NCBI RefSeq assembly: GCF_025264645.1
Contig: NZ_CP073696.1
Coordinates: forward strand, 3,286,001 to 3,350,000
DNA: 64,000 nt
Origin: Edaphobacter lichenicola
GTDB lineage: Bacteria; Acidobacteriota; Terriglobia; Terriglobales; Acidobacteriaceae
Direction of reading: 5' to 3'
The position numbers and the translations under genes are program-made. Each line of letters opens with the position of its first letter. The stretch's first letter is position 1. Positions 44,695 to 53,067 of the stretch are shown one piece after another. The notes below the pieces were generated by a model. The model made no database searches and was not told where the DNA came from. It was given only the letters and a program-made list of their open reading frames with translations.

Positions 44695-45525
44695 ATGAAT
44701 GATTCCAAGGACGAGTCTTTTGGAAACCTCTTAAGAACCTGGAGAAAGAAACGTCGATTCAGTCAACTCGAGCTGGCTTTGGATGCTGACATCTCCTCGA
44801 AACATCTGAGCTTCCTCGAAGGTGGCCGCGCGCAGCCCAGTCGTGAAATGGTGCTGAGGTTGTCGGGTCCCCTCAAGCTTTCCATGCGAAATCAGAACTC
44901 TCTCTTGACGGCCGCCGGCTTCGCCGTCCAGCATCCGCAACGTCAACTCGACGACCCTCAACTTGAGCACGCCGTTCGGGCGGTTCAACTCGTTCTCAGC
45001 GGACTCGAGCCGTATCCGTGCATTGCATTGGATAAACACTGGAATATCAGGTCATCCAATAAAGCAGTCCGCCATTTACTTGTGGATGTTCCCCAGGAAA
45101 TGCTCCAGACTCCCATAAACGTCCTTCGATTGAGCCTTCATCCTCTAGGCCTGCGTAAGCAGATCGTAAACCTGGAGGAATGGAGTTCTCATTTAGTCCA
45201 CCTGCTGCAAGAGAAGATCGACTCAGACGACGATCCATACTTGAAAGAGCTCAGGAACGAACTACTCAGCTTCAATGGCATAGACCCACAGCCTAAGAGA
45301 AGGAAACAGGTTGAAGTCTTGCTCGGAGAAAGGAATACTGCTTTCATCCCGTTACAACTTCGCGTCAGAGGTTGTTTGCTTACGCTGGTCAGTACAACAA
45401 TGGTCTTTGGAACGCCGACCGACATCACGATGTCTGAGCTGCTCATCGAATCGCTGCTGCCCGCGAATGAAGAGACCGCAGAGTGGTTTAGGAGACTGGA
45501 CGATCGAGGTGCGGACCGAGCGTAG
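44695..45525 (+). CDS. XRE-family regulator with MmyB-like ligand domain
   Basis: About 276 residues from the ATG at 44695; an in-frame TTG at 44638 gives a longer form. The N-terminal lambda-repressor-like HTH (LLRTWRKKRRFSQLELALDA, then DISSKHLSFLEGGRAQPS) is followed by an MmyB-like ligand-binding domain (from about residue 90, PYPCIALDKHWNI and VLRLSLHPLGL). Such proteins often control a neighbouring redox or hydrolase gene and may bind fatty-acid-like ligands. It follows the hydrolase on the same strand after about 260 bp with no feature between. Confidence 0.9.
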   Translation: MNDSKDESFGNLLRTWRKKRRFSQLELALDADISSKHLSFLEGGRAQPSREMVLRLSGPLKLSMRNQNSLLTAAGFAVQHPQRQLDDPQLEHAVRAVQLVLSGLEPYPCIALDKHWNIRSSNKAVRHLLVDVPQEMLQTPINVLRLSLHPLGLRKQIVNLEEWSSHLVHLLQEKIDSDDDPYLKELRNELLSFNGIDPQPKRRKQVEVLLGERNTAFIPLQLRVRGCLLTLVSTTMVFGTPTDITMSELLIESLLPANEETAEWFRRLDDRGADRA

Positions 45526-45593
45526 CGGTTGCAACTACCAATGTTTTCCCTTCTGACGCGCGGTGAACTCACTTCCTTCCCCGTAGTCAGTCG

Positions 45594-46040
45594 CTAGAGT
45601 GCAGCGCTAACCGACGCGCGAGCGGCCGGTCCTCGCATTCTGCTATTCGCGATGATTGGCGAGAGCGCAGAAGGCCGCTTTGCTTTCCTCTCTCTTGCTC
45701 GCTCGATCTGAGGAATATGCGAGTAAGCCCACGTGCGGAGTTGGTCGACCACCTCAAGCAGACTTTCCCCCAGTGGTGTCAGCTCATAGCTCACCGTGAC
45801 AGGGACGGTTGGAATCACCTCGCGGGTGATAAAACCATCCTCCTCCAGATGACGTAGGGTTTGGGTCAACATCTTCTGCGAGACATTCTGTAGAAGACGA
45901 CGCAGTTCGTTAAAACGCATGCTGCCGTCCTTGAGGGCCATGAAGACCAGGATCGTCCACTTGTCGGCGACGCGGTTGATCACCTGACGAGCGGGGCAGT
46001 TGGGACTGAAGACATCAAGGGGCAGTCTATGCTTTTTCAT
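45594..46040 (-). CDS. HxlR-family transcriptional regulator
   Basis: This 148-residue winged-helix protein carries the HxlR signature: Cys near the N-terminus (NCPARQVINRVADKWTILV), then RFNELRRLLQNVSQKMLTQT, LRHLEEDGFITREV and YELTPLGESL. HxlR/YodB-type proteins often sense electrophiles or quinones through that Cys. It is divergent from a quinone oxidoreductase gene, with candidate operator repeats between, so control of that gene in quinone or electrophile stress is likely. Confidence 0.92.
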   Translation of the reverse strand: MKKHRLPLDVFSPNCPARQVINRVADKWTILVFMALKDGSMRFNELRRLLQNVSQKMLTQTLRHLEEDGFITREVIPTVPVTVSYELTPLGESLLEVVDQLRTWAYSHIPQIERARERKAKRPSALSPIIANSRMRGPAARASVSAAL

Positions 46041-46047
46041 CCAGTCA

Positions 46048-46134
46048 CCTTTGGGTACCTATACCACTTGAAAGTGCCTTCTTCACAAATGATACCAACA
46101 GTCCTACGTTGTTAATAGAAGGTGTACCAAAGGA
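46048..46134. promoter_or_regulatory. Candidate HxlR operators between divergent genes
   Basis: CCTTTGGGTACC (about 46048-46059) and GGTGTACCAAAGG (46121-46133) form a wide imperfect inverted repeat, with further GATACC/TATACC half-sites between. They overlap the promoter regions of both the HxlR gene and the quinone oxidoreductase. Confidence 0.45.
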
Positions 46135-46141
46135 GAGTGTC

Positions 46142-47101
46142 ATGCGTAAAGTACAAATCAATCAGATTGGCGGACCTGAACAGTTGGAGCTTGTAGATGC
46201 CCCTCCGCCACAGTGGACCGAGGGTGAATTGCTGGTCGAAGTGGAAGCGGCAGGCATCAACTACGTCGATGTGTATCAACGAAAGGGCATCTATCCGCTG
46301 CCTCTGCCATACACACCTGGTCTTGAAGGCGTTGGACACATTGCAGCTCTTGGAAGCAAAGTGACAGGGTACGAGGTAGGAGACAGAATCGCCTGGGTCA
46401 ATGGAATCGGCTCCTATGCGGAACAGTTGGTTCTGCCAGCGGCACAAGCGATCAAAATCCCCGAGACATTCACCTTGAATGAGGGATTGCTTTTCCAGGC
46501 AATCACTGCGCAGTATCTGCTGGCGGAATATCGGACGATCCTGCCGGGCGATACGGCTCTCGTCCACGCCGCCGCTGGAGGTGTCGGTCAGCTTCTGGTG
46601 CAGTGGTTGAAGCATCTCGGCGCACGCATCATTGGGACGGTATCGACGGATGAGAAGGCAGTGACCGTGAAGCAATTGGGAGCGGACTTCGTCATTAATT
46701 ACGCCGCCACTCCGTTCCTTCAAGAGGTAAAGCGTCTCACAGACAACCGTGGCGTTGATGTCGCGTTTGATGCCGTCGGCCAGACTACTTTGCAGGATAC
46801 GGTGGAGGCACTTGCCTCGCGCGGTACAGCCGTCTCCTACGGGTCGGCCTCCGGCATTCCTCCCGCGATCGAGCCGTTCAAGCTTATCCCCCAGGCGAAA
46901 AGGTTGGCGGGAGCTTCGATCTTCGCTTTCATTGAAGATCCGAATGAGTTGCAAGCGCGAAGCGCTGCGGTTGTCGATGCAATCCATGCTGGATGGCTCA
47001 AGATCGGTGAAGCAACCGAATACTCTCTGGAACGAGCGTCCACGGCACACCGCGACATCGAGAGCAGGAAGACGCAAGGCAAGTTGCTCCTCCAACCGTA
47101 G
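46142..47101 (+). CDS. NADPH:quinone oxidoreductase (zinc-independent MDR family)
   Basis: About 319 residues from the ATG at 46142, with AGGAG 6 nt upstream. The N-terminal GroES-like domain (AAGINYVDVYQRKGIYPLPL) and Rossmann domain with VHAAAGGVGQLLVQWLKHLG are typical of QOR (quinone reductase 1, CryZ-like) proteins; the zinc-binding Cys set of alcohol dehydrogenases is absent. It reduces quinones with NADPH, by one or two electrons depending on the member. The divergent HxlR gene suggests quinone-responsive induction. Confidence 0.93.
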   Translation: MRKVQINQIGGPEQLELVDAPPPQWTEGELLVEVEAAGINYVDVYQRKGIYPLPLPYTPGLEGVGHIAALGSKVTGYEVGDRIAWVNGIGSYAEQLVLPAAQAIKIPETFTLNEGLLFQAITAQYLLAEYRTILPGDTALVHAAAGGVGQLLVQWLKHLGARIIGTVSTDEKAVTVKQLGADFVINYAATPFLQEVKRLTDNRGVDVAFDAVGQTTLQDTVEALASRGTAVSYGSASGIPPAIEPFKLIPQAKRLAGASIFAFIEDPNELQARSAAVVDAIHAGWLKIGEATEYSLERASTAHRDIESRKTQGKLLLQP

Positions 47102-47118
47102 TTCAATTCGCAACACAA

Positions 47119-47146
47119 GGTGGCCGGGAGGGTAAGCCCGGCCACC
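47119..47146 (+). terminator. Stem-loop after the quinone oxidoreductase
   Basis: A perfect 10-bp stem GGTGGCCGGG / CCCGGCCACC closes an 8-nt loop 18 bp after the stop. There is no T run, so termination would be weak or factor-aided. Confidence 0.55.
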
Positions 47147-47266
47147 GCACAGAGGAGATTCTTATAAGAGAGGCGAGACGCAGTGACCGGGCGAGCATTG
47201 ACTCGAATAATTCAGTTGCACAAATCGGTTATGCCCAGTCTCTGTGAGCAGTAATCTAGGTGGACA

Positions 47267-48664
47267 ATGTACCTTCTCTCATTTGCAGCCCGAGGTTTCA
47301 TCCTGGGAACGGTCCTGCTTTGCGGCTCTGCTCACGCGATGACCGGCATAGTGGGTGAGACCACCACCCTAGGCAAAGCGGCGGTCCCTTTGAATGGCCC
47401 ATGGAAGTTTCGCCTTGGCGACAATCCTGCATGGGCTGATCCTCGGTTCGACGACTCAGAATGGGAAAAGGTGGAACTATCCCCTCCTCCCGGCGCTCAT
47501 GACGATGATGTTGGTTTGAGCGGGTATGTTCCGGGCTGGGGCGCGCGTGGTCATGCCGGGCAGAGCGGTTATGGTTGGTACCGCCTTCATCTCCGCGTAG
47601 CCAGTTCGACAAGCGATAGCCTCGCGTTGGCAGGCCCGCCTGCGGCGGATAGCTCATATCAGGTGTTCTGGAATGGTTCTCTGCTGGGCCAAGATGGTGA
47701 CTTTCACAAGACGCCACCGAAGGTAGTGAGTATTCAGCCGCACTTATTTCCCATCACACAGGTGACGACCAGTGGCGAGCAAGCGCAAGACATCGTGGTC
47801 GCCATAAGGGTCTGGATGGCACCGTGGGATCTCGGAGATGCCCAAGGTGGCGGGATGCGTATTGCTCCCACGCTAGGTACTGCCAGTGGCATCAAGGGGG
47901 TCTACACCTCGCAATGGATCGAAACTCTCCGCGGCTATGTCGTCGAGGTGATTGAGGCCTGCGGCTTCGCATTCTTTTGTTTTTCGGTCTGGCTTCTCGG
48001 GCGGATCGAACATACCACTCGGTACAACTGGCTCTGCGCAGCCTTACTGCTAACTGGCGGATATAGGCTCAACCAAGCAGTGTTTGCCTGGACCCAGTTC
48101 GAAAGCGTTCCGATATTCGAAATCGTCAGCCTCGGACTTCTCTATCCCCTGTCGCTGTCTGCCTGGACAGTCGGTTGGTCCCGTCTTTTAAACATCAGGA
48201 ACGTTTACTGGGCCAGAGCTTTCACTGTCGTGACCATCCTGTACCTTGGATTGTCTCTTACACAACATTGGTATGCCGGGAGTATGCCGTTGCTTCGTAG
48301 TTCCACTACGTTGCACATCGCCGTCACAAGCGTGAGATTGTTTTATCTCGTGTCCACCTGTTGGCTGTTGTACTTGCTGATCCGGTCGAAATGCAGGTCT
48401 AGCGCATTACTGTGTGTACTTGTTGTGCTGGCCAGTGTGGGACAGTTTGCGCCGGAGCTTAGCGCAATTGGTGTACCCGGCATCTGGTTTCCATTCGATA
48501 CTGGCGTATCGCGTGCACAATTTGCGTATGCGTTGTTCTTTATCTGTGCAGCAGTTGCGCTCTGGGGTGAGTTCCTCCATATTGCAGAGCGAAAAGCAAC
48601 GCGGATTGAGAGCTTGGACGGCGGAGATGCTGTGGCAATTCCGATGAAGGGACGCGCGCTATGA
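47267..48664 (+). CDS. Orphan 7TM sensor-like membrane protein, no output domain
   Basis: This 465-residue protein has a signal peptide (cleavage near AHA, residue 24) and an extracytoplasmic beta-sandwich of about 190 residues (GPWKFRLGDNPAWADPRFDD, SGYGWYRLHLRV, YQVFWNGSLLGQDGDF) like glycoside-hydrolase-2 or 7TMR-DISM sensor domains. About seven TM helices follow (about 222-440). Many acidobacterial histidine kinases and SpoIIE phosphatases start this way, but here the protein ends soon after the last helix (MKGRAL), without kinase or phosphatase. It may be truncated or work with a separate output protein. Confidence 0.75.
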   Translation: MYLLSFAARGFILGTVLLCGSAHAMTGIVGETTTLGKAAVPLNGPWKFRLGDNPAWADPRFDDSEWEKVELSPPPGAHDDDVGLSGYVPGWGARGHAGQSGYGWYRLHLRVASSTSDSLALAGPPAADSSYQVFWNGSLLGQDGDFHKTPPKVVSIQPHLFPITQVTTSGEQAQDIVVAIRVWMAPWDLGDAQGGGMRIAPTLGTASGIKGVYTSQWIETLRGYVVEVIEACGFAFFCFSVWLLGRIEHTTRYNWLCAALLLTGGYRLNQAVFAWTQFESVPIFEIVSLGLLYPLSLSAWTVGWSRLLNIRNVYWARAFTVVTILYLGLSLTQHWYAGSMPLLRSSTTLHIAVTSVRLFYLVSTCWLLYLLIRSKCRSSALLCVLVVLASVGQFAPELSAIGVPGIWFPFDTGVSRAQFAYALFFICAAVALWGEFLHIAERKATRIESLDGGDAVAIPMKGRAL

Positions 48665-48766
48665 GATACATAACGCGAAGGCAATTCATCAGCGAGCCAT
48701 TTCACTTGGAGCGTCGGCAGCATGGCTGTCCGAAGCAGCAGATCAAACTCCCAAAGATTAGAGTTT
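48661..48766 (+). pseudogene. Remnant of a Tat-exported protein gene (frameshifted leader)
   Basis: An ATG overlapping the previous stop (ATGA) reads MRYITRRQFIS, a twin-arginine start. After a shift of frame the next bases give AISLGASAAWLSEAADQTPK followed by a stop, which is the hydrophobic part of a Tat leader. The rest of the gene is missing; a short 47-residue frame continues in the original phase but shows no other family likeness. Confidence 0.55.
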
Positions 48767-48800
48767 GCTCCGTAGCGTCGCGGAATGGAATGCACCTCCG

Positions 48801-49655
48801 CTAGAGAAGATCAGGCGGTGTCTGATTGAGCAGGGTGAACTGCCGCTCATTGATAGTCGACGTCCCAAAATCCTTGGAACTGACGGTCAGAGTTCGAGTC
48901 TCCAGCAACTCGTCGCTCACGGTCAGACCCTCGCGAAACACGGTATATCCCACCCAGTGCGTCGTCCCCGGAGCGACGTCCACGGAATACTCCTTGCCGC
49001 CCCTCTTCACTGTGATCTGCTTGTTGTCACCTGCAAAGAAACCTTCTCCGCTGCCCTCGCGTTTCAGCATGACTTCATGGTTGATCGGATCGACGCGAAT
49101 CACCGTGACAGTCTCGATTCCCTTCGGGCCAAGCTCCCAGGGAACGGTCATCTCAACCTTCCAAGTCATTCCCGGGGCGATCTTTCCCGTCGGCTTGCCC
49201 CATAAAAATGCGTCGAAGATACTTCCACTGTCGTCCAGATACTGTGTGCATTTTCCTGACTTCACGGAGCACACGGTCTGGCCGGTGTTACGTATTTCGG
49301 AAGTGCCACTATTGCCGCCCCGGCCGTCATACCGGTAACTACCTAAGAATATCGGATGCTCGGGTGAGGCATCGACTACCTGATAGAGTTCGCTCCCTCC
49401 CACATGGCCCGCGTCCTCATCGATTCCGCCACCCTGATAAGAGACTGTCTTGGAAAAGATGTTTCCAAACTTCTGCCCAACGCTCAATTTCAACCCAAGG
49501 CAGTCTTCCGCAGTGGACTCCGTACTGGCAGATGCCTGAGTGCTTGCAGACATCGGCGCCGTGGAAGCGCTGCCCTGCGAATGACCCAAAGCCATCGCGG
49601 GATAGGTCATAGCCAAACTGAAAAACGATAGATACAACAGCGAAGTCGGTCTCAT
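48801..49655 (-). CDS. Hypothetical secreted protein
   Basis: This 284-residue protein has a signal peptide (cleavage after MALG or nearby, about residue 24) and a Ser/Thr/Ala-rich linker (about 28-50). The mature part is beta-rich with four cysteines, in AEDCLGL, TVCSVKSGKC and one further. I do not recognise the domain. There is no membrane segment. It is probably a soluble periplasmic or surface protein. It is convergent with the Tat-leader remnant and the 7TM gene. Confidence 0.75.
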   Translation of the reverse strand: MRPTSLLYLSFFSLAMTYPAMALGHSQGSASTAPMSASTQASASTESTAEDCLGLKLSVGQKFGNIFSKTVSYQGGGIDEDAGHVGGSELYQVVDASPEHPIFLGSYRYDGRGGNSGTSEIRNTGQTVCSVKSGKCTQYLDDSGSIFDAFLWGKPTGKIAPGMTWKVEMTVPWELGPKGIETVTVIRVDPINHEVMLKREGSGEGFFAGDNKQITVKRGGKEYSVDVAPGTTHWVGYTVFREGLTVSDELLETRTLTVSSKDFGTSTINERQFTLLNQTPPDLL

Positions 49656-49761
49656 GATTACTCTCCGAAGTTGATGGTTGATTTATGCGGTATTCCCTCG
49701 ATCCCTCTGTCAGTGGAACCAGCCCCCTGTGGGTTATAAGATACCGGGAACAAAAGTACAG

Positions 49762-50835
49762 CTAAGCCGGGATCGATGCCAACGGACGAACGTGAGTTAG
49801 CAAATCCTCCAGGAATTGCGTTGGCTGCAGGAACGCTGCGAAATGGCCGGCATCGGAAATTAGCACCATCCGCTTGATGGGCGCGACGACGTCATTGAAG
49901 TAGGTACGCGCTAATCTCGGCGTCAGCAGGACGTCGTTTTCTCCCTGGTAGATGAAGAAGGGAATCTCGAACCGCGTGCCTTGTTGCCAGGCATCATATT
50001 GGGATGCCTCAGGCAAGAGCTGTTCGAGGGAGAAGCTCATTCCAGAAACAAATGCGCGAATGTCCTTCAGTCTCCACCCAGGTGCGAACCAAATCGCATC
50101 TTTCAGAAGCTTTATCGTGCGGCGATATCCCTGCGGATCTGACTTCATCGTCCAGCGTGCAACTGCGGTGAAGTCGTCGGGAGTCCAGTGCGTCGGATCG
50201 GTACCGATTCGTTCGAGCGCCTTCACCCCCTTATCGAGGCCTACGGTTTTGAGCCGTTCCATCACTTCAGCGCGGTTTTCATCCCGCCCTCGCGCCATAC
50301 CGACGTTCTGGTCGGCGCCAATGTAGGCGAAGAACAAATCCGGACGTCGGCGTACGATCTGAATTCCAAACGTGGATCCAAACGAATTCGCAAGCAGGAA
50401 GATCTGGTCCTTGCGCAAGCGCGAGCGCAGATACTCTGCGACTTCGATCCCATCGCGGGTGAGCTGCTCCATGCTGATTTCTCCGCTACCGCGCCGCCCC
50501 AATCGGCCGAACGTCCGGCCACTGCCTCGCTGGTCCCACTGAACAACGGTGAAGTGGTTCTCCCAGGAACGTATGTGCGGAGTGAACATGGAGCAGCTAC
50601 TGCCTGGCCCACCGTGGACGATGAGAAGTACGGGGTTGGCCTCATCCTCTCCCCTGATTCCGATCCACTGCTCAACTCCGCCAATTTTTACGAAGCGCTC
50701 TTCAGAAATGCCGCAAGCACTCTCAATCCTCAACCGCGCAGCGGCTTTCCCCTGCCGTACTTTCCTTTGAATCAGTAGAGCGGTGGGGATGCCCACAACG
50801 GCAAGCGCGATGACCGCGCAAATCATCCAGAACAT
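49762..50835 (-). CDS. Membrane-anchored alpha/beta hydrolase (prolyl iminopeptidase-like)
   Basis: This 357-residue protein has an N-terminal TM helix (about 3-22, MICAVIALAVVGIPTALLI) and a fold with HGGPGSS oxyanion motif, WDQRGSGRT and nucleophile elbow ANSFGST (Ser in SFG; classical proline iminopeptidases have GGSWG). The acid is in YQGENDVLLT and His in DAGHFAAF. It belongs to the S33-like hydrolase group; peptidase activity is plausible but not certain. GGAG is 7 nt upstream of the ATG. It is divergent from a TetR gene across a perfect palindrome. Confidence 0.88.
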   Translation of the reverse strand: MFWMICAVIALAVVGIPTALLIQRKVRQGKAAARLRIESACGISEERFVKIGGVEQWIGIRGEDEANPVLLIVHGGPGSSCSMFTPHIRSWENHFTVVQWDQRGSGRTFGRLGRRGSGEISMEQLTRDGIEVAEYLRSRLRKDQIFLLANSFGSTFGIQIVRRRPDLFFAYIGADQNVGMARGRDENRAEVMERLKTVGLDKGVKALERIGTDPTHWTPDDFTAVARWTMKSDPQGYRRTIKLLKDAIWFAPGWRLKDIRAFVSGMSFSLEQLLPEASQYDAWQQGTRFEIPFFIYQGENDVLLTPRLARTYFNDVVAPIKRMVLISDAGHFAAFLQPTQFLEDLLTHVRPLASIPA

Positions 50836-50845
50836 TTATGTTCTC

Positions 50846-50872
50846 CTAACTGTGTACACTATACACAGTTAG
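50846..50872. promoter_or_regulatory. Perfect TetR-type operator with 11-bp arms
   Basis: CTAACTGTGTA and TACACAGTTAG surround a 5-bp centre CACTA. It lies 11 bp upstream of the hydrolase start and 40 bp upstream of the TetR start, so it can repress both. TATAGT read on the minus strand within the site could be the hydrolase -10. The core AACTGTGTA-N5-TACACAGTT recurs at 58056-58086. Confidence 0.88.
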
Positions 50873-50912
50873 GGAATCGCTGCAAGAGCCAGGTTCAGAG
50901 CGCGAACTTTGG

Positions 50913-51641
50913 ATGAGAAAATCAGAAACAAAGACTATGCCGACGAAAAACGCCAATAAGGTAAATCAGGCCTGGGGCAAGAGACCACCTCCAAGCCGTG
51001 GTCCCAAACCCGCGCTTAGCACGACTGAGATTGCGCGTGCCGCCATCGAACTTGCGGATGCGGAGGGCCTGGAGGCAATCACAATGCAGCGGGTAGCACG
51101 AACGGTGGGGGTCACAACCATGGCTTTGTACCGCTACTTCCCGGGAAAGGCGGACCTTCTGGACCTGATGATTGATTCCGCGGGCGATTCCGTTCCGAAC
51201 TTTGGCAAGCCCACGTCGCCATGGAGTACGCGATTGAAGGAATGGGCCCGTCGTTGCCTGGCAATTTATCAGAACCATCCCTGGTTTCTGGAGGCTACGT
51301 CGGCGCGTCGCAGCATCATGGGTCCGAATGAGTTGTTGTGGATGGAGGCCGCGCTGGCAATGCTGGCTGAGTCCGGCCTGGCGGCTGCAGACAGGCATTC
51401 TGCTTTTCTTGCCCTCATCGGCCAAGTACGCGGCCACGCCACATTCCAGGAGACCAGAAAACAGGGTGAATCCACCCAGGAGTGGACCCACGATTTGGCT
51501 CATGTGCTCAAGTCGGAAGCGGACCGCTATCCGGCTCTGCTGAAAGCCCTCGATTCGGGCGCATTCTCCAAAAAGCCCGCACGCGCCTTCGATTTTGCGG
51601 TCGACTGTATCCTCGATGGAATCCGAGCGCGTGTCAAATAA
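50913..51641 (+). CDS. TetR-family regulator of the divergent hydrolase
   Basis: This 242-residue protein has a basic leader (about 1-35), then a TetR HTH (ARAAIELADAEGLEAITMQR, VARTVGVTTMALYRYFPGKA) and a TetR_C-type ligand domain (about 95-230). The ATG at 50913 is used; an ATG at 50937 would shorten the leader. It is divergent from the membrane-anchored hydrolase and almost certainly binds the palindrome between them. A very similar palindrome 7 kb away suggests a second target. Confidence 0.9.
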   Translation: MRKSETKTMPTKNANKVNQAWGKRPPPSRGPKPALSTTEIARAAIELADAEGLEAITMQRVARTVGVTTMALYRYFPGKADLLDLMIDSAGDSVPNFGKPTSPWSTRLKEWARRCLAIYQNHPWFLEATSARRSIMGPNELLWMEAALAMLAESGLAAADRHSAFLALIGQVRGHATFQETRKQGESTQEWTHDLAHVLKSEADRYPALLKALDSGAFSKKPARAFDFAVDCILDGIRARVK

Positions 51642-51758
51642 CACCGGGCAAGTCCTGTCAGAATAAACAACCCGCCACATCTGACAAAATCCTGAGATTT
51701 GCTTTCGATACCCGACGCTCGTATCCCGCTTCAAAAGACCATCGCGAGATTTTAGCCA

Positions 51759-51803
51759 TTGACACGTATTATTCAATGCAATATACATAGCAATACAATG
51801 TAT
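51759..51803 (+). promoter_or_regulatory. Near-consensus promoter with overlapping inverted repeat before padR
   Basis: TTGACA (51759-51764) and TATACA (51782-51787) are separated by 17 bp. The -10 overlaps ATACAT (51783-51788), which pairs with ATGTAT (51798-51803), a probable PadR autoregulatory site 11 bp before the start codon. Confidence 0.65.
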
Positions 51804-51813
51804 CGAGAGAGCG

Positions 51814-52209
51814 ATGACGTTCAATAACCAAAAGTCGGTCGAAAATCTAACCGATCCATGGCAAGCTCAGTTGAAGAAGGGCACCCTGGAAATGGCGGCC
51901 TTAGCCGCGCTTTGGTCTGGACCGCTTTATGGACTCGAGATTTTAAGATTTCTAGAAACCAAGTCCGAACTTGTACTCGCCGAAGGAACAATTTATCCGA
52001 TTCTGAGCCGCTTGAAAAAAGAAGGACTGCTCACTTCGGAATGGGTCGAAGCTGAAGCTGGGCACCCTCGAAAATACTATTCTTTGACGGCCTCAGGCCG
52101 TGAACGCATTCGCCACATGGCAGCAGTCTGGGTGGATTTTTCAGCGAATCTAAGACGGCTCATCCAGCCAGTCCTGGACCAAAAAGGCCAAAAGGAGGAG
52201 AAGCGATGA
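51814..52209 (+). CDS. PadR-family transcriptional regulator
   Basis: This 131-residue protein has the PadR winged helix: LKKGTLEMAALAALWSGPLY, GLEILRFLETKSELVLAEGT, IYPILSRLKKEGLL and the wing PRKYYSLTASGRERI. A short C-terminal helix allows dimerisation. PadR regulators often control nearby membrane proteins or transporters. Its stop overlaps the start of the HAAS-domain gene (ATGA), a classic PadR/HAAS pair. Confidence 0.93.
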   Translation: MTFNNQKSVENLTDPWQAQLKKGTLEMAALAALWSGPLYGLEILRFLETKSELVLAEGTIYPILSRLKKEGLLTSEWVEAEAGHPRKYYSLTASGRERIRHMAAVWVDFSANLRRLIQPVLDQKGQKEEKR

Positions 52210-52832
52210 GCGTGTTAGGAGATAGAGAGGTCCAACTTTACCTGGAGAGTCTTCGCAATGCCCTCAAGGGCCTGCCTACCGATGAGCAGGACGACATTCT
52301 CCAGGAGATAGGCGCGCACATACGAGATCGAGCGGAATCCAGCGACTTCTATCTACCCGCAGTCCTTCGAGCGCTGGGAAAGCCGGAGGAGATTGCTAAT
52401 CAGTATCGCGAAGGTGCAATTCTTGACCACGCAAGGGCCAGTATTTCGCCGGTGCGATTGTTACACGCGTTATGGATCTTTGCGAGAAGAGGTCTCTGGG
52501 GAGTTTTCGCGCTCCTCTTTGCTGTCTTCGGCTATCTGGCCAGCACCGGTCTGATCATCACTGCCCTTGTCAAACTGGCCTTTCCTGCACACGTTGGTTT
52601 GTGGCTCGGCGCGAATCATTTTCTTTTAGGATTCACCTCGTCGCCCCCGCCCTATGCCACGGAGAAACTTGGAGCCTGGTATACACCGGTCGTCGGCGTC
52701 ACTGGCTTTCTGTTGCTATCGTTGACGATTCTTGGCAGTCGCTCGTTATTGGGCCATATGCATCAGTGGCGAAACGGAACCTTCAGATCGGAAGGTCCCG
52801 TTCCTGTGTCTTCGATTGGAAACCAGCAATGA
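52206..52832 (+). CDS. HAAS (DUF1700-like) membrane protein
   Basis: This 208-residue protein has an N-terminal helical HAAS domain (about 6-70: VQLYLESLRNALKGLPTDEQ, LRALGKPEEIANQYREG) and three TM helices (about 95-120, 128-146, 155-175). HAAS proteins are commonly coded together with PadR regulators and are thought to act as small membrane partners of the response. The gene is translationally coupled to padR. No ABC transporter follows, unlike in some relatives. Confidence 0.88.
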   Translation: MSVLGDREVQLYLESLRNALKGLPTDEQDDILQEIGAHIRDRAESSDFYLPAVLRALGKPEEIANQYREGAILDHARASISPVRLLHALWIFARRGLWGVFALLFAVFGYLASTGLIITALVKLAFPAHVGLWLGANHFLLGFTSSPPPYATEKLGAWYTPVVGVTGFLLLSLTILGSRSLLGHMHQWRNGTFRSEGPVPVSSIGNQQ

Positions 52833-53067
52833 AGCCATCTCAAGGTATCTCGTCGAAAACATTCCCTACACGAATGCCCAATCGGGAAGATAGCGCTTGG
52901 CAGCGGCGAAGCTACGTGACCATTCATCAACCCATGTGTTAGCCAGTCGCACCCTCGACACGAAAACTAGTCGTTTTGTTTCCATCTCATCAGGCACCGC
53001 TTCATTGACGCGGGAATACCCGCTCGCCTATCCCCCATCGGAACTCGAAGCCGTCAAGGAAACCGTT

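Noticed and set aside
52828..52941. 37-codon frame overlapping the HAAS stop as ATGA
   Set aside because: No family likeness, polar random composition, nothing conserved visible; could be a remnant but not supportable.
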